This document shows, piece by piece, positions 8,930-16,623 of a stretch of 64,000 nt of DNA. The stretch's first letter is position 1. Each line of letters begins with the position of its first letter. Position numbers and translations under genes: made by a program. The stretch is from Candidatus Poribacteria bacterium. GTDB taxonomy: Bacteria > Poribacteria > WGA-4E > WGA-3G. The stretch is from positions 62,001 through 126,000 of the forward strand of contig JAJECN010000002.1 in the NCBI GenBank assembly GCA_022821965.1, read 5' to 3'. The notes beneath the pieces are model-generated. The model did no database searches, was not told the origin of the DNA, and saw only the letters and a list, made by a program, of their open reading frames with translations.

Positions 8930-9561
8930 TAGGATAACGGAACACGGCACACCGCTGTGGTATGCGCATCGCAATACCAGAAATACCCATCCCAATATGT
9001 CATTCCGTGGGGTTCAGGATGCGGTTCCGGTATCTCAATTTTGTTCAGGTGGCTGCCATCTTCTGGATTGAGGTGGAAGATCGCGCGGTGGTTCGTCTCA
9101 ACACACCAGAGATCGTCACCGACCCATGCGATACCGTGTGGTCGATCACCAGGAGCCGGGAGCGTATGAATCACCTTAAAACCGTCTTCAACGTCTACCT
9201 GATAAACGGTGGCAGAAGGCGGCACCGCCAGCCAGAGTTTATTATCGCGCCACTCTAAGCCGTGCGCACCGGTCTGACCTGCACCGGGGGTGTCGTAAGA
9301 AGCAAGTGTCTCACCGCTTTCAGGGTCAGTTGATAAGATTTCGCAACTGTAGGTGGACGCGAGCCAGAGTGTGTCACCTGTATCTGTAATACCGCTCCCT
9401 CTATCGGAACCAGTAGCGAGTGTCTTTTTCACATCGCCGTCGTAAGAGACGAGATGCACTTCATTGGTTTGCTGGTCGAGAATCCAGAGTCCGTCTTCGG
9501 TGGCTTGCATTCCGTTGGGTTGTGGACCTGGGGAATCAAAAACTTTTTCGATTGTCGGCAT
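8929..9561 (-). CDS. beta-propeller protein (YncE/SMP-30-like)
   Basis: 210 aa made of repeated blades with the pattern GLWILDQQTNEVHLVSYDG, TLWLASTYSCEILSTDPESG, NKLWLAVPPSATVYQVDVEDG, DLWCVETNHRAIFHLNPEDG, YFWYCDAHTTAVCRV, about 45 residues apart. No signal peptide, so cytoplasmic. Five or so blades only, short for a full propeller. Similar proteins are often labelled glutamine cyclotransferase-like or SMP-30-like, but catalytic residues cannot be identified. GGAGG lies 6 nt before the ATG. First gene of the coupled operon with lipoate ligase and FGE-like genes. Confidence 0.75.
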   Translation of the reverse strand: MPTIEKVFDSPGPQPNGMQATEDGLWILDQQTNEVHLVSYDGDVKKTLATGSDRGSGITDTGDTLWLASTYSCEILSTDPESGETLASYDTPGAGQTGAHGLEWRDNKLWLAVPPSATVYQVDVEDGFKVIHTLPAPGDRPHGIAWVGDDLWCVETNHRAIFHLNPEDGSHLNKIEIPEPHPEPHGMTYWDGYFWYCDAHTTAVCRVPLS

Positions 9562-9599
9562 AAGAAACCTCCGTTTATGATATGTCTTATTAAGGCTTT

Positions 9600-9628
9600 A
9601 TTGTATGAGGTTTTTAGAAGGGTGTCAA
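9600..9628 (-). promoter_or_regulatory. sigma-70-type promoter for propeller-lplA-FGE operon
   Basis: On the minus strand TTGACA (9628-9623), 17-nt spacer, TACAAT (9605-9600), about 40 nt from the propeller start. Near-consensus. It is back to back with the toxin-antitoxin promoter. Confidence 0.7.
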
Positions 9629-9643
9629 TATTTTTCTTTCCCA

Positions 9644-9672
9644 TTGCCTTACGCGAAGAATTGTAGTATAAT
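9644..9672 (+). promoter_or_regulatory. sigma-70-type promoter for toxin-antitoxin operon
   Basis: TTGCCT (9644-9649), 17-nt spacer, TATAAT (9667-9672). About 90 nt before the antitoxin start; a GCTAT/ATAGC inverted repeat lies between it and the Shine-Dalgarno and might be an operator or leader hairpin. Confidence 0.65.
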
Positions 9673-9762
9673 TTTATCAAACTGCCCACACGCGGTACCA
9701 TCCGACCCGCTAATGTTTCGGCAATAGCACTCGCTATAAGTAGAATAGCCAAGGAGAGATAC

Positions 9763-10050
9763 ATGGAAGCTATAACCTACACTCAGGTTCAGCAGTTAGT
9801 CGAAAAACTTCCAGAAGCCAAGCTGCCACTCGCGTATCATTTGTTGCTTGAACTGGTTCTGAAGGAAATAGAACCTCAGTCTCCACAAGCAGAGTTCATG
9901 AAACTCCCTGTAGAAGAACAGCAAATACGTCTATCACAACAAGCGGAACAGATGAAAACACATTACGAACAGACAGCCGATGAACGTACCGAATGGCAGA
10001 CAGGGGAATTCATTGATGAGTGCGAAACGCGGAGAGATTTGGTTAGTTAA
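9763..10050 (+). CDS. putative antitoxin of a MazF-type system
   Basis: 95-aa charged protein (LVEKLPEAKLPLAYHLLLELVLKE, then a Glu/Gln-rich tail) with AAGGAG 7 nt before the ATG. I do not recognise a named DNA-binding fold. Its role is inferred from position: it precedes and overlaps by 35 nt a clear MazF/PemK toxin, the normal order of antitoxin and toxin. The helical N-terminus resembles short antitoxin-like proteins often found upstream of PemK toxins in Cyanobacteria and related genomes. The acidic C-terminus would be the toxin-neutralising part in such systems. Confidence 0.65.
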   Translation: MEAITYTQVQQLVEKLPEAKLPLAYHLLLELVLKEIEPQSPQAEFMKLPVEEQQIRLSQQAEQMKTHYEQTADERTEWQTGEFIDECETRRDLVS

Positions 10051-10360
10051 TCTGGATCCGGTACTCGGTGCAGAAATCCGAAAAACGCGTCCTGTTGTTG
10101 TGGTAAACTCAGATGCAACAGGCGCATTGCCGATTCGACTCGTTGCACCAATAACAGAATGGAAAGATTACTTCGCAGGTAATGTTTGGCATGTAAAGTT
10201 AGAACCAAATGCTATAAACGGTCTCACAAAGCCTTCGGTAGTTGACACGCTGCAACTGCGAGGCGTTGATACACTAAGGTTTGTTAGAAAGTTGGGTGAA
10301 GTGTCGCCTCAAATGATGAGAACGATTGTTGTGGCAATTGCAGCAGTGGTTCAATACTGA
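10016..10360 (+). CDS. MazF/PemK-type endoribonuclease toxin
   Basis: 114 aa from the ATG at 10016, which has AGGGG about 9 nt upstream; an earlier in-frame start at 9980 would bury it deep in the antitoxin gene. The MazF fold is shown by KRGEIWLVNLDPVLGAEIRK, TRPVVVVNSD, IRLVAPIT, PSVVDTLQLRGVDTLRFVRKLGEVS. The family cuts mRNA at short sequence motifs and is neutralised by the partner antitoxin. The conserved Arg (KTRPVVVV) and Thr/Ser region are present, so it looks intact. Forms an operon with the preceding gene, under the promoter at 9644-9672. Confidence 0.9.
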   Translation: MSAKRGEIWLVNLDPVLGAEIRKTRPVVVVNSDATGALPIRLVAPITEWKDYFAGNVWHVKLEPNAINGLTKPSVVDTLQLRGVDTLRFVRKLGEVSPQMMRTIVVAIAAVVQY

Positions 10361-10387
10361 TTTGTTTGGTTGGCACTTGGCCGAGTG

Positions 10388-10410
10388 TTTTGATCGGTTA
10401 ATCAAAATTT
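10388..10410. terminator. AT-rich bidirectional hairpin between converging genes
   Basis: TTTTGAT (10388-10394) pairs with ATCAAAA (10401-10407) around a 6-nt loop, with T runs on both sides. It lies between the stop codons of the MazF gene and the converging small gene, so it may end both transcripts. The stem is AT-rich and may be weak. Confidence 0.5.
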
Positions 10411-10411
10411 A

Positions 10412-10636
10412 CTAACGTTCTCGCTTAGCATAGCCCGGCTGGAAGTCGTTAATGAACCGAGTCAACCCCTCACCTTCTCTCGCCAATTCCTTCATCTCTT
10501 CAATATCATCCTCACCCGCACTGTCATAAGTGTACAGATAGACGCTGCCGCTCGTGAACCGGAGCCTGATGAAATCGGATCCCTCTTCATAAGCGGCGAT
10601 TCCCGAATCTCCATAGCGATTTCCATAACGTTTCAT
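10412..10636 (-). CDS. small conserved protein, KTSC-like
   Basis: 74 aa: a beta-rich core (IAAYEEGSDFIRLRFTSGSV, YLYTYDSAG) followed by a helix (DIEEMKELAREGEGLTRFIN). The pattern of a tyrosine-rich, surface-like mini-domain resembles the KTSC family, some members of which sit next to phage or secretion genes. A strong AAAGGAGG lies 6 nt before the ATG, which supports it as a real gene. Function unknown; convergent with the toxin-antitoxin pair. Confidence 0.7.
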   Translation of the reverse strand: MKRYGNRYGDSGIAAYEEGSDFIRLRFTSGSVYLYTYDSAGEDDIEEMKELAREGEGLTRFINDFQPGYAKRER

Positions 10637-10892
10637 GGCTTTCCTCCTTTGCGAATTTACAAATTATCTCATAACATCTATGAGCAAACAACCCTTGTGC
10701 ACAATTATAGGTCTTTGAGAATGCTTGTCAAACCTTTTCCCAGAGGTGTACAAAGGGTGTGTAAATATTTTGGCAGCGGATTGTCAGAATCAGGATTACG
10801 GCGTTACAATACAAGCGAAAGGACCTCGCCCTTACATTATATTTGTTTCGTCGTTCCCGAGGATTTAGTATTACAAACTTTACACATCCAAC

Positions 10893-10922
10893 TTGACTTT
10901 CATAAAAAGAATATAGTATAAT
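10893..10922 (+). promoter_or_regulatory. sigma-70-type promoter with no ORF immediately downstream
   Basis: TTGACT (10893-10898), 18-nt spacer, TATAAT (10917-10922). The next plausible start codon is the TIR gene at 11316, nearly 400 nt away, with two hairpins in between. Confidence 0.6.
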
Positions 10923-11002
10923 TATTGGCAGTTGCTAGGATAGGAAAACAGGGACCGTGAGATTTCTCATAATTGTTCCGAACCTAATAATTATTAACAC
11001 AA

Positions 11003-11036
11003 AGCACCTATACGTACATGAAAATGCGTATGTGCT
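11003..11036. repeat. hairpin in TIR upstream region
   Basis: AGCAC (11003-11007) with GTGCT (11032-11036); inside, ATACG pairs with CGTAT and CAT with ATG around GAAA. It has no T tract, so it is not an obvious terminator. Confidence 0.5.
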
Positions 11037-11117
11037 CTGAAGATTTTCGGTGTGTTTTCTGTAGGATTTCCGCTTCTCATTGACAATTTAACATCGTTTT
11101 GAGACGAAAATAAGACG

Positions 11118-11177
11118 GATCTCTGAGATAAAAGATACTTTTTAGTTAGTATTTTCATAACCACATATTCAGAGATC
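11118..11177. repeat. nested inverted repeat in TIR upstream region
   Basis: Outer arms GATCTCTGA (11118-11126) and TCAGAGATC (11169-11177) are perfect; inner AAAA/ATACT and AGTAT/TTTT arms form a second stem. It could be an RNA structure or a small palindromic insertion. Confidence 0.5.
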
Positions 11178-11315
11178 ACTAATAGATATTAACATCTCAG
11201 TGGTTTTGAAAAATATCAATTACCTACCTCTTTGCAGGTGTGCTATTCTCCCAATTGTTGTGGATTGTTGATTCCTACACCCATTTCCATGAAGCATTCC
11301 AAAGGAGAAAAATAG

Positions 11316-12680
11316 ATGCAAACCTATACCAGTATCGACCAACAAGGGAAAATTTATACTTTGATTGTCCGGCAAGACAGGAACGATAACTGGGTTGGTA
11401 CAACCCAGGAGCGTCCGTGGATCAGTAGCCAGGCACCTACAAAAAATGAATTACTCCGCACCGTTGGAAATGCCCTCTGTAAAGAGTTAGAACGCGAGCG
11501 GAGACGGAATTCCCATCAGGAATGTGATGAAATCAAGGAGATTGTATGGACAGACAAGGAAAATTGGTTTCAGCAGAAAATAGATTTATATGGAGCGTGC
11601 TCTGATGCATTGGGGATAGGGGACTCGACATTCGGATACTACATCCAGGAGGATGGCTCCCTGAAGTTGCTACATCAAACACAGCCAAATTTAGCGACTA
11701 CATGGACGGACATTAGCACCTTAGATTATGTTTCCTCTTTAAACCAAGAGAGGTCCTCATATCAAAAGTTAGGCATTACCTGGGCTGGAATGAAAAGAAG
11801 AGTATCAGACGATTATTTTCCTCGTTTAGCACCGATGCAAGACGACGTGCTATCAAGAATTGACTTTGGAGCCCTTCCAGAGTCGGCGTATGGACCAGTT
11901 CCTATTCAGGGTGAAGATGACTCCCTAAAGTTGTTATATCAAACCCAGCTAGGGGCTACATGGGGTGATCTAAAAAAAGGTTCATCAATTGATTCTTTTC
12001 GTCCGTTCATATCAGGACAACCTTATGTTTCATTGTCTGGAATCCCGCTAGCAACGATTGATGGAGTTTATGAGGACATCCTCCCAGGCATCATTCCGAT
12101 ACCATCGCCAGAACTATACCGCGTGCTAGATCTGGTCCCTGTAACACCCCACCACAAAGTATTCATTGTGCATGGGCACGATCATGAATCCAGAGATATC
12201 GTTGCAGACTTCGTAAAGAAATTGGGCTTAACAGCAACGATCCTTGATAAGGAGCCCAATAAAGGTGGAACGATTATTGAAAAATTTGAACAGTGTGCCA
12301 ACGAATCGGATTTTGCCATTGTTTTAATGACACCCGATGATGTTGCCGCGCCAGTAAAAAACGGGACAGATCCTAAAGTGGCAAATTTCTTCTCATACCT
12401 GAACCTTTGTTGGTCGTTGTTTAAAAACGGCACATATCTTAAATATAGACCCCGCCAGAATGTTACCTTCGAGTTAGGCTACTTCTGCGGTTCAATTGGG
12501 AGAGAGCGGGTGTGCATCCTCCACAAAGGAAATCTTGAGTTACCTTCAGATATTCAAGGTATAGTTTATGTACCTATGGGTGATGATGGAGAGTGGCAAC
12601 AGACAGTAATCAAAGAGATGGTGGCTGCAAGGATTCTTGTTGAAAGAAACAAAGTTCAGACTTACCCAATGTTCCTCTAA
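11316..12680 (+). CDS. TIR-like nucleotide-binding protein (Cap12/Pycsar-effector type TIR domain)
   Basis: 454 aa. Residues ~281-440 form a TIR domain of the type seen in CBASS Cap12 and Pycsar effectors: KVFIVHGHDHESRDIVADFV, DKEPNKGGTIIEKFE, DFAIVLMTPDD, and RQNVTFELGYFCGSIGRERV, where E386 is the presumed NADase catalytic residue. An extra ~25 residues (346-378) lie before the catalytic strand. Residues 1-280 contain no domain I know, but two copies of a short motif (GSLKLLHQTQ at 114-123 and DSLKLLYQTQ at 202-211, each followed by TW and D/L residues) show an internal duplication. No cyclase or sensor gene is adjacent. A role in NAD-depleting phage defence is inference from the family. 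AAAGGAG precedes the ATG by 8 nt. Confidence 0.85.
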   Translation: MQTYTSIDQQGKIYTLIVRQDRNDNWVGTTQERPWISSQAPTKNELLRTVGNALCKELERERRRNSHQECDEIKEIVWTDKENWFQQKIDLYGACSDALGIGDSTFGYYIQEDGSLKLLHQTQPNLATTWTDISTLDYVSSLNQERSSYQKLGITWAGMKRRVSDDYFPRLAPMQDDVLSRIDFGALPESAYGPVPIQGEDDSLKLLYQTQLGATWGDLKKGSSIDSFRPFISGQPYVSLSGIPLATIDGVYEDILPGIIPIPSPELYRVLDLVPVTPHHKVFIVHGHDHESRDIVADFVKKLGLTATILDKEPNKGGTIIEKFEQCANESDFAIVLMTPDDVAAPVKNGTDPKVANFFSYLNLCWSLFKNGTYLKYRPRQNVTFELGYFCGSIGRERVCILHKGNLELPSDIQGIVYVPMGDDGEWQQTVIKEMVAARILVERNKVQTYPMFL

Positions 12681-12779
12681 TGAATAACTGCATCCCGCAC
12701 GCCGCTGGCGAGATTTCACCTTGCCAGCAAAGGAAGCTGTGTAAGTCCTGATTAAAATACAACACCTTGGAGACTGCTT

Positions 12780-14018
12780 TTGAACATTGATACATTAAAA
12801 GGAAAAACGATTGGTGCTGCTGTTTCGGGCGGCTTAGATAGTTGCACCATCACCAAATGGTTAGTCGATAACGGGGTCAACGTCGTTTGCTTTACGGCAG
12901 ACCTCGGTCAACCCGATGAACGAGACGTTTCCGAAATCCGGGAACGGATGCTGGCATGCGGTGCCGAAGACGCGATTATTGTAGATTCGCAAGACGCACT
13001 CGCGGAAGATGGGATCCGACTTATCCAGTGCCAAGCGATGTATGAAGGCGGCTACTGGAATACAACAGGTATCGCGCGGCATGTCACAGTGAAAGCACTT
13101 CTGCCGGAGATGGAAAAGCGCGGTATTTCTATCTTGACACACGGCGCAACCGGTAGAGGCAACGACCAAGTCCGGTTTCAACTTGCCACGAATATGCTCA
13201 ATCCACACTTCTCCGTCTATGCCCCGTGGCGAGATGCCGAATTCCTGAAAAATTTTGGTGGCAGAAAAGAGATGATAGATTTCTGCCAAGCACACAATCT
13301 ACCAATTACCGCCACACACGAAAAACCCTATTCAACCGACGCAAATCTCCTTGGACTCACGCATGAAGCCGGACGACTCGAATCGTTGAAAACGCCAGCA
13401 GGATTTATCAACCCCGGCATGGGGGTCCATCCGAAAGATGCACCTGACGATATAGAACACTTTACCGTTACCTTTGCCCGTGGAACGCCTGTTGAAGTCA
13501 ATGGAAGTCCTGTTACAGCTCTTCAGAGTTTGTTAGAAGCAAACCGCATCGGTGGCCGAAACGGTGTTGGTATCGGCATTCACACCGTTGAGAATCGGTT
13601 TGTCGGGATTAAGAGCCGCGGCGTTTATGAATCTCCGGGGATGGAATTATTAGGGAAATGCTATGAGTATCTGCTCCAACTGATTTTAGATAGACGGGCA
13701 CGCCGACACTTTGATGGCGTAGCCAAAACAATCGCAGAACAGATTTATCAAGGTTACTGGTTCGATGCTGCGACGCAGGCGTTATTGGCTTCGATTCAAC
13801 CACTGACCGATTTGGCGAGTGGAACTCTCACGGTAGCACTCTACAAAGGGAACGTAGCGTTCCACGCTGCAGGTGGTGTACCTCACTCACTCTATTCTGA
13901 AGAAACCGCTTCTATGGAGGCAATCGGTGATTTCGATCACGCCGATTCGGAAGGCTTCTTAGCAGTACTCGGCGTAGGCGCACGCGCATCGGCTGTTGCA
14001 GGGCAGACACAGGAATAG
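12780..14018 (+). CDS. argG: argininosuccinate synthase
   Basis: 412 aa. Joins citrulline and aspartate using ATP, the penultimate step of arginine synthesis, in the cytoplasm. The N-terminal PP-loop (GAAVSGGLDSCTITKWLVDNG), CFTADLGQPDE, THGATGRGNDQVRF and the TATHEKPYSTDANLLG segment are all diagnostic. Starts with TTG at 12780, with GGAG 7 nt upstream. It stands alone rather than in an arg operon and converges with moxR, the stop codons being only 4 nt apart. Confidence 0.95.
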   Translation: MNIDTLKGKTIGAAVSGGLDSCTITKWLVDNGVNVVCFTADLGQPDERDVSEIRERMLACGAEDAIIVDSQDALAEDGIRLIQCQAMYEGGYWNTTGIARHVTVKALLPEMEKRGISILTHGATGRGNDQVRFQLATNMLNPHFSVYAPWRDAEFLKNFGGRKEMIDFCQAHNLPITATHEKPYSTDANLLGLTHEAGRLESLKTPAGFINPGMGVHPKDAPDDIEHFTVTFARGTPVEVNGSPVTALQSLLEANRIGGRNGVGIGIHTVENRFVGIKSRGVYESPGMELLGKCYEYLLQLILDRRARRHFDGVAKTIAEQIYQGYWFDAATQALLASIQPLTDLASGTLTVALYKGNVAFHAAGGVPHSLYSEETASMEAIGDFDHADSEGFLAVLGVGARASAVAGQTQE

Positions 14019-14022
14019 AGGT

Positions 14023-15015
14023 TCACGGAACTTCTATTTTTGCGAATACCTGTGAGATGATGCTCTCAGCATCACGTCCATCTGCTTCTGCTTCATAACT
14101 GATGATGACGCGATGTCTTAGCACATCCATCCCGATAGCGTGGATATCTTCGGGGGTGACATAACCTCGCTGGGAGAGGAATGCTCTCGCCCTTGCTGCA
14201 AGAGCGAGAAAAATAGTCGCGCGCGGCGAGGCACCGTACTCAATCAACGTACTGAGTTCATCTAATTGATACGCTTCTGGTGCACGCGTCGCACACACCA
14301 AATCGACAATATAATTCTCCAACTGCTCTGCCATATATATGTTTCGGACGACCTCCCGAAATCGGATAATATCTTTCGGGGAAATCACGTGCTGAATAGA
14401 GGAGACCTCTTCGGTTGTCATCCGCCGGAGGATCTGTAGTTCCTCTGCGTGCGAAGGGTAGTCAACCTTAATTTTCAGCATGAACCTATCCACTTGTGCT
14501 TCAGGTAACGGATAGGTGCCCTCATGTTCAATCGGGTTTTGGGTCGCCAAAACGAGAAACGGGTCGTCAAGCGGATAGGTAGTGTCCCCAATCGTGACCT
14601 GTCGTTCCTGCATCGCTTCAAGGAGGGCACTTTGCACTTTGGCAGGGGCACGGTTTATCTCATCAGCAAGGATAACATTGGCAAAAATGGGTCCCTTCTT
14701 TGTGTAGAAATCGCCCTTCTGTTGGTCGTAGATGAGTGTGCCGACGAGGTCAGCAGGGAGTAGATCGGGTGTAAACTGCAGGCGATTGAAGGAAGCATCA
14801 ATCGTCTGAGCGAGTGCGCTCACGGCGGTTGTCTTTGCAAGTCCAGGTACCCCTTCGAGTAGAATATGCCCATTGCAGAGCAACCCAATAACGAGTCCCT
14901 CCAGCAGCGCGTTTTGCCCGACGATAACTTTTCCCACCTCTGTGAGAATCTGCTGTATAAACCCACTATCCGCTTCGATGCGGGCATTCATCGCTTCTAA
15001 ATCGTAGTTTTGCAT
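14023..15015 (-). CDS. MoxR-family AAA+ ATPase
   Basis: 330 aa chaperone-like ATPase. Walker A GVPGLAKTT, Walker B VILADEINRAP, sensor 1 VLATQNP and the ALLEAMQERQVTIGD pore-loop segment identify the MoxR family. Such proteins usually act on von Willebrand factor A domain partners encoded next door (DUF58, BatA/B). Here the neighbours are argG and a sulfatase; the only vWA protein in the window is at 20943-23360. No clear Shine-Dalgarno before the ATG. Confidence 0.93.
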   Translation of the reverse strand: MQNYDLEAMNARIEADSGFIQQILTEVGKVIVGQNALLEGLVIGLLCNGHILLEGVPGLAKTTAVSALAQTIDASFNRLQFTPDLLPADLVGTLIYDQQKGDFYTKKGPIFANVILADEINRAPAKVQSALLEAMQERQVTIGDTTYPLDDPFLVLATQNPIEHEGTYPLPEAQVDRFMLKIKVDYPSHAEELQILRRMTTEEVSSIQHVISPKDIIRFREVVRNIYMAEQLENYIVDLVCATRAPEAYQLDELSTLIEYGASPRATIFLALAARARAFLSQRGYVTPEDIHAIGMDVLRHRVIISYEAEADGRDAESIISQVFAKIEVP

Positions 15016-15140
15016 GTTTTAATAGTTATCAGCAGTCGGCTTTCAGCCTTCAGCAAAGAGCAGCTGTGGCAGTGACCTATATGGTAAAAATCACAACCCT
15101 GATAGCTGATCGCTGATAACTGACAGCCAATGGCTATTAC
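15016..15140. repeat. MITE-like dispersed repeat between moxR and sulfatase
   Basis: AGTTATCAGC (15024-15033) and GCTGATAACT (15112-15121) are perfect inverted 10-mers, with further CAGC/GCTG and GGCTTTCAGCC-like pieces between. Related sequence lies at 24430-24536 and 50597-50728. It fills the whole gap between the two genes. Confidence 0.6.
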
Positions 15141-16496
15141 CTAAAAAAAGGGTTCTGTCTCGCCTTCTTGGAAGGACTGTTCCAACCACGGGTCCTGAGT
15201 TTCCTGTCTGAATTCAATAACCTTTCGGCGCATCTCGTTGGCTACGTCCTGTAACTCTGGCGCGTCAATAAGGTTTTGCGACTCTGCTGGATCGTTCTGC
15301 ATATCAAACAATGCCTCGCGACCCTGCTGTAGGAAATCAGTCCGTTGCCGTTCGCCGAGTTGCTGAACGTTGTCATTCCGTACCGCTGTCCATGAAATTG
15401 AACGGAACAGGTCGCTGGGGAGCGGTGTCTCCAATTGATATGCCAGGTTGCGAACGTATTTATATCGCCTGCCGCGTAACACGCGATACGGATAGTAATT
15501 CGTCACCTCATGGAAGCAGTGGGAGAAGTAGGTCTCCTCCCAATCACCATTGCCGGGGTGTGCGCTGTCATCTTCAAGAACAGAGAGAATTGAGCTGCCG
15601 GGAAGTGATTCTTCTCCATCGGGATGTGAAACACCACACCAATCTAACATCGTTGGGCAGAAATCCACCCAATTGACGAGTGCTTGATTGTGGAAACCGC
15701 GCTTCTGTTGCGTAGGACTGGAAATCAGCAGCGGACAGTGGTGTCCACTGTCAAAACTGGATGCCTTCGCACCGGGAAACGGCATTGCGTGATCTGTTGT
15801 GACAAAAACGAGGGTTTCATCTGCGCGTCCAGAAGCGTCAAGCGCGTCCAAAGCCGCGCCTACCACAGCATCCCACCGCGAAACGCTCTCGTAATAATCA
15901 GCGAGGTCCTCACGGACAGCTGGGACATCCGGTAGAAAATTCGGGACAATAATTTCCTCTGGCGCGTAAGAGCGAGGTTCAATACCCGGGTGGGTCCTAT
16001 CGTTTCCGAATCCCTTACCTGCACGATGGGGATACGTGCTGCCGATATGGAGATAAAAAGGTTTATCTGTGTTCTCGGTGAGGAACTGTGTAACCTTTGC
16101 AGCCGTGTCTACGGGACTTCGGGGATCGACCTTCGGTTCAAAATCGAAAGGATAAACACTTTCAGGCTCGACGTGTTTTTTTCCGATACACGCTGTCGCG
16201 AATCCGTGTGCCTTCAGAATTTTTGGTACCGATTGCATATACTCGTGTGTGCGAAATCCGTGAATGCCGTGGCAATGTCCATATTGTCCATGCGTATGAC
16301 TATGCTGCCCCGTAAGAATGCACGCCCGACTCACCGCACACGAGGGACTTGTGCAAAATGCGTAGTCAAACACGACCCCGCGTTCCGCAAAGGCATCAAT
16401 GTTCGGAGTTCGGATAACATCATTTCCGTAGCATTTCGCGATGCGGCTCCAATCGTCCGCGATGACGAACATAACGCTTTTATAAGAATTGTTCAT
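15141..16496 (-). CDS. sulfatase (alkaline phosphatase superfamily)
   Basis: 452 aa from ATG at 16496 (AGGGG 12 nt upstream); the longer frame would overlap the next gene and looks non-coding. It hydrolyses sulfate esters, probably of glycans. Seen: metal-binding MFVIADDWSR and ITPN-like RTPNIDAFAERG; active-site region SPSCAVSRACILTGQHSH; FVTTDHAMPFPGAKAS; DSGHHCPLLIS. The formylglycine motif is CAVSR, where most family members have C-x-P-S-R. No signal peptide is visible. The FGE-like gene at 7059-8126 is not adjacent and may not be a true FGE. Confidence 0.92.
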   Translation of the reverse strand: MNNSYKSVMFVIADDWSRIAKCYGNDVIRTPNIDAFAERGVVFDYAFCTSPSCAVSRACILTGQHSHTHGQYGHCHGIHGFRTHEYMQSVPKILKAHGFATACIGKKHVEPESVYPFDFEPKVDPRSPVDTAAKVTQFLTENTDKPFYLHIGSTYPHRAGKGFGNDRTHPGIEPRSYAPEEIIVPNFLPDVPAVREDLADYYESVSRWDAVVGAALDALDASGRADETLVFVTTDHAMPFPGAKASSFDSGHHCPLLISSPTQQKRGFHNQALVNWVDFCPTMLDWCGVSHPDGEESLPGSSILSVLEDDSAHPGNGDWEETYFSHCFHEVTNYYPYRVLRGRRYKYVRNLAYQLETPLPSDLFRSISWTAVRNDNVQQLGERQRTDFLQQGREALFDMQNDPAESQNLIDAPELQDVANEMRRKVIEFRQETQDPWLEQSFQEGETEPFF

Positions 16497-16623
16497 GATT
16501 CTTCGTGTCCCCTGATGAAATTTGACAATCGAAATCAGTAATTGGATTTGTAGAAGGCGGTTGTGTTGGGTTTCAATACGTTCAATCCAACCTACCAGCC
16601 TCAATTTTAGACTGGACAGAACA

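Larger units (their letters stand above)
10637..11315. other. 679-nt non-coding region upstream of TIR gene, structured
   Basis: AT-rich. It carries a near-consensus plus-strand promoter (10893-10922), a hairpin at 11003-11036 (AGCAC/GTGCT with inner ATACG/CGTAT) and a nested inverted repeat at 11118-11177 (GATCTCTGA and TCAGAGATC, with AAAAxATACT/AGTATTTT inside). Short open frames here have no recognisable content. Either a long leader of the TIR gene or a small RNA is possible. Confidence 0.5.

Noticed and set aside
8929-8995. Upstream start for the lipoate ligase gene
   Set aside because: The ATG at 8929 overlaps the previous stop as TAATG, and the extension is inside the neighbouring gene with no motif.
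10649-10921. Plus-strand ORF of 90 codons in the gap before the TIR gene
   Set aside because: No Shine-Dalgarno, no family resemblance, lies over an AT-rich regulatory stretch.
10994-11179. Minus-strand ORF of 61 codons in the same gap
   Set aside because: Coincides with inverted repeats and has no ribosome site.
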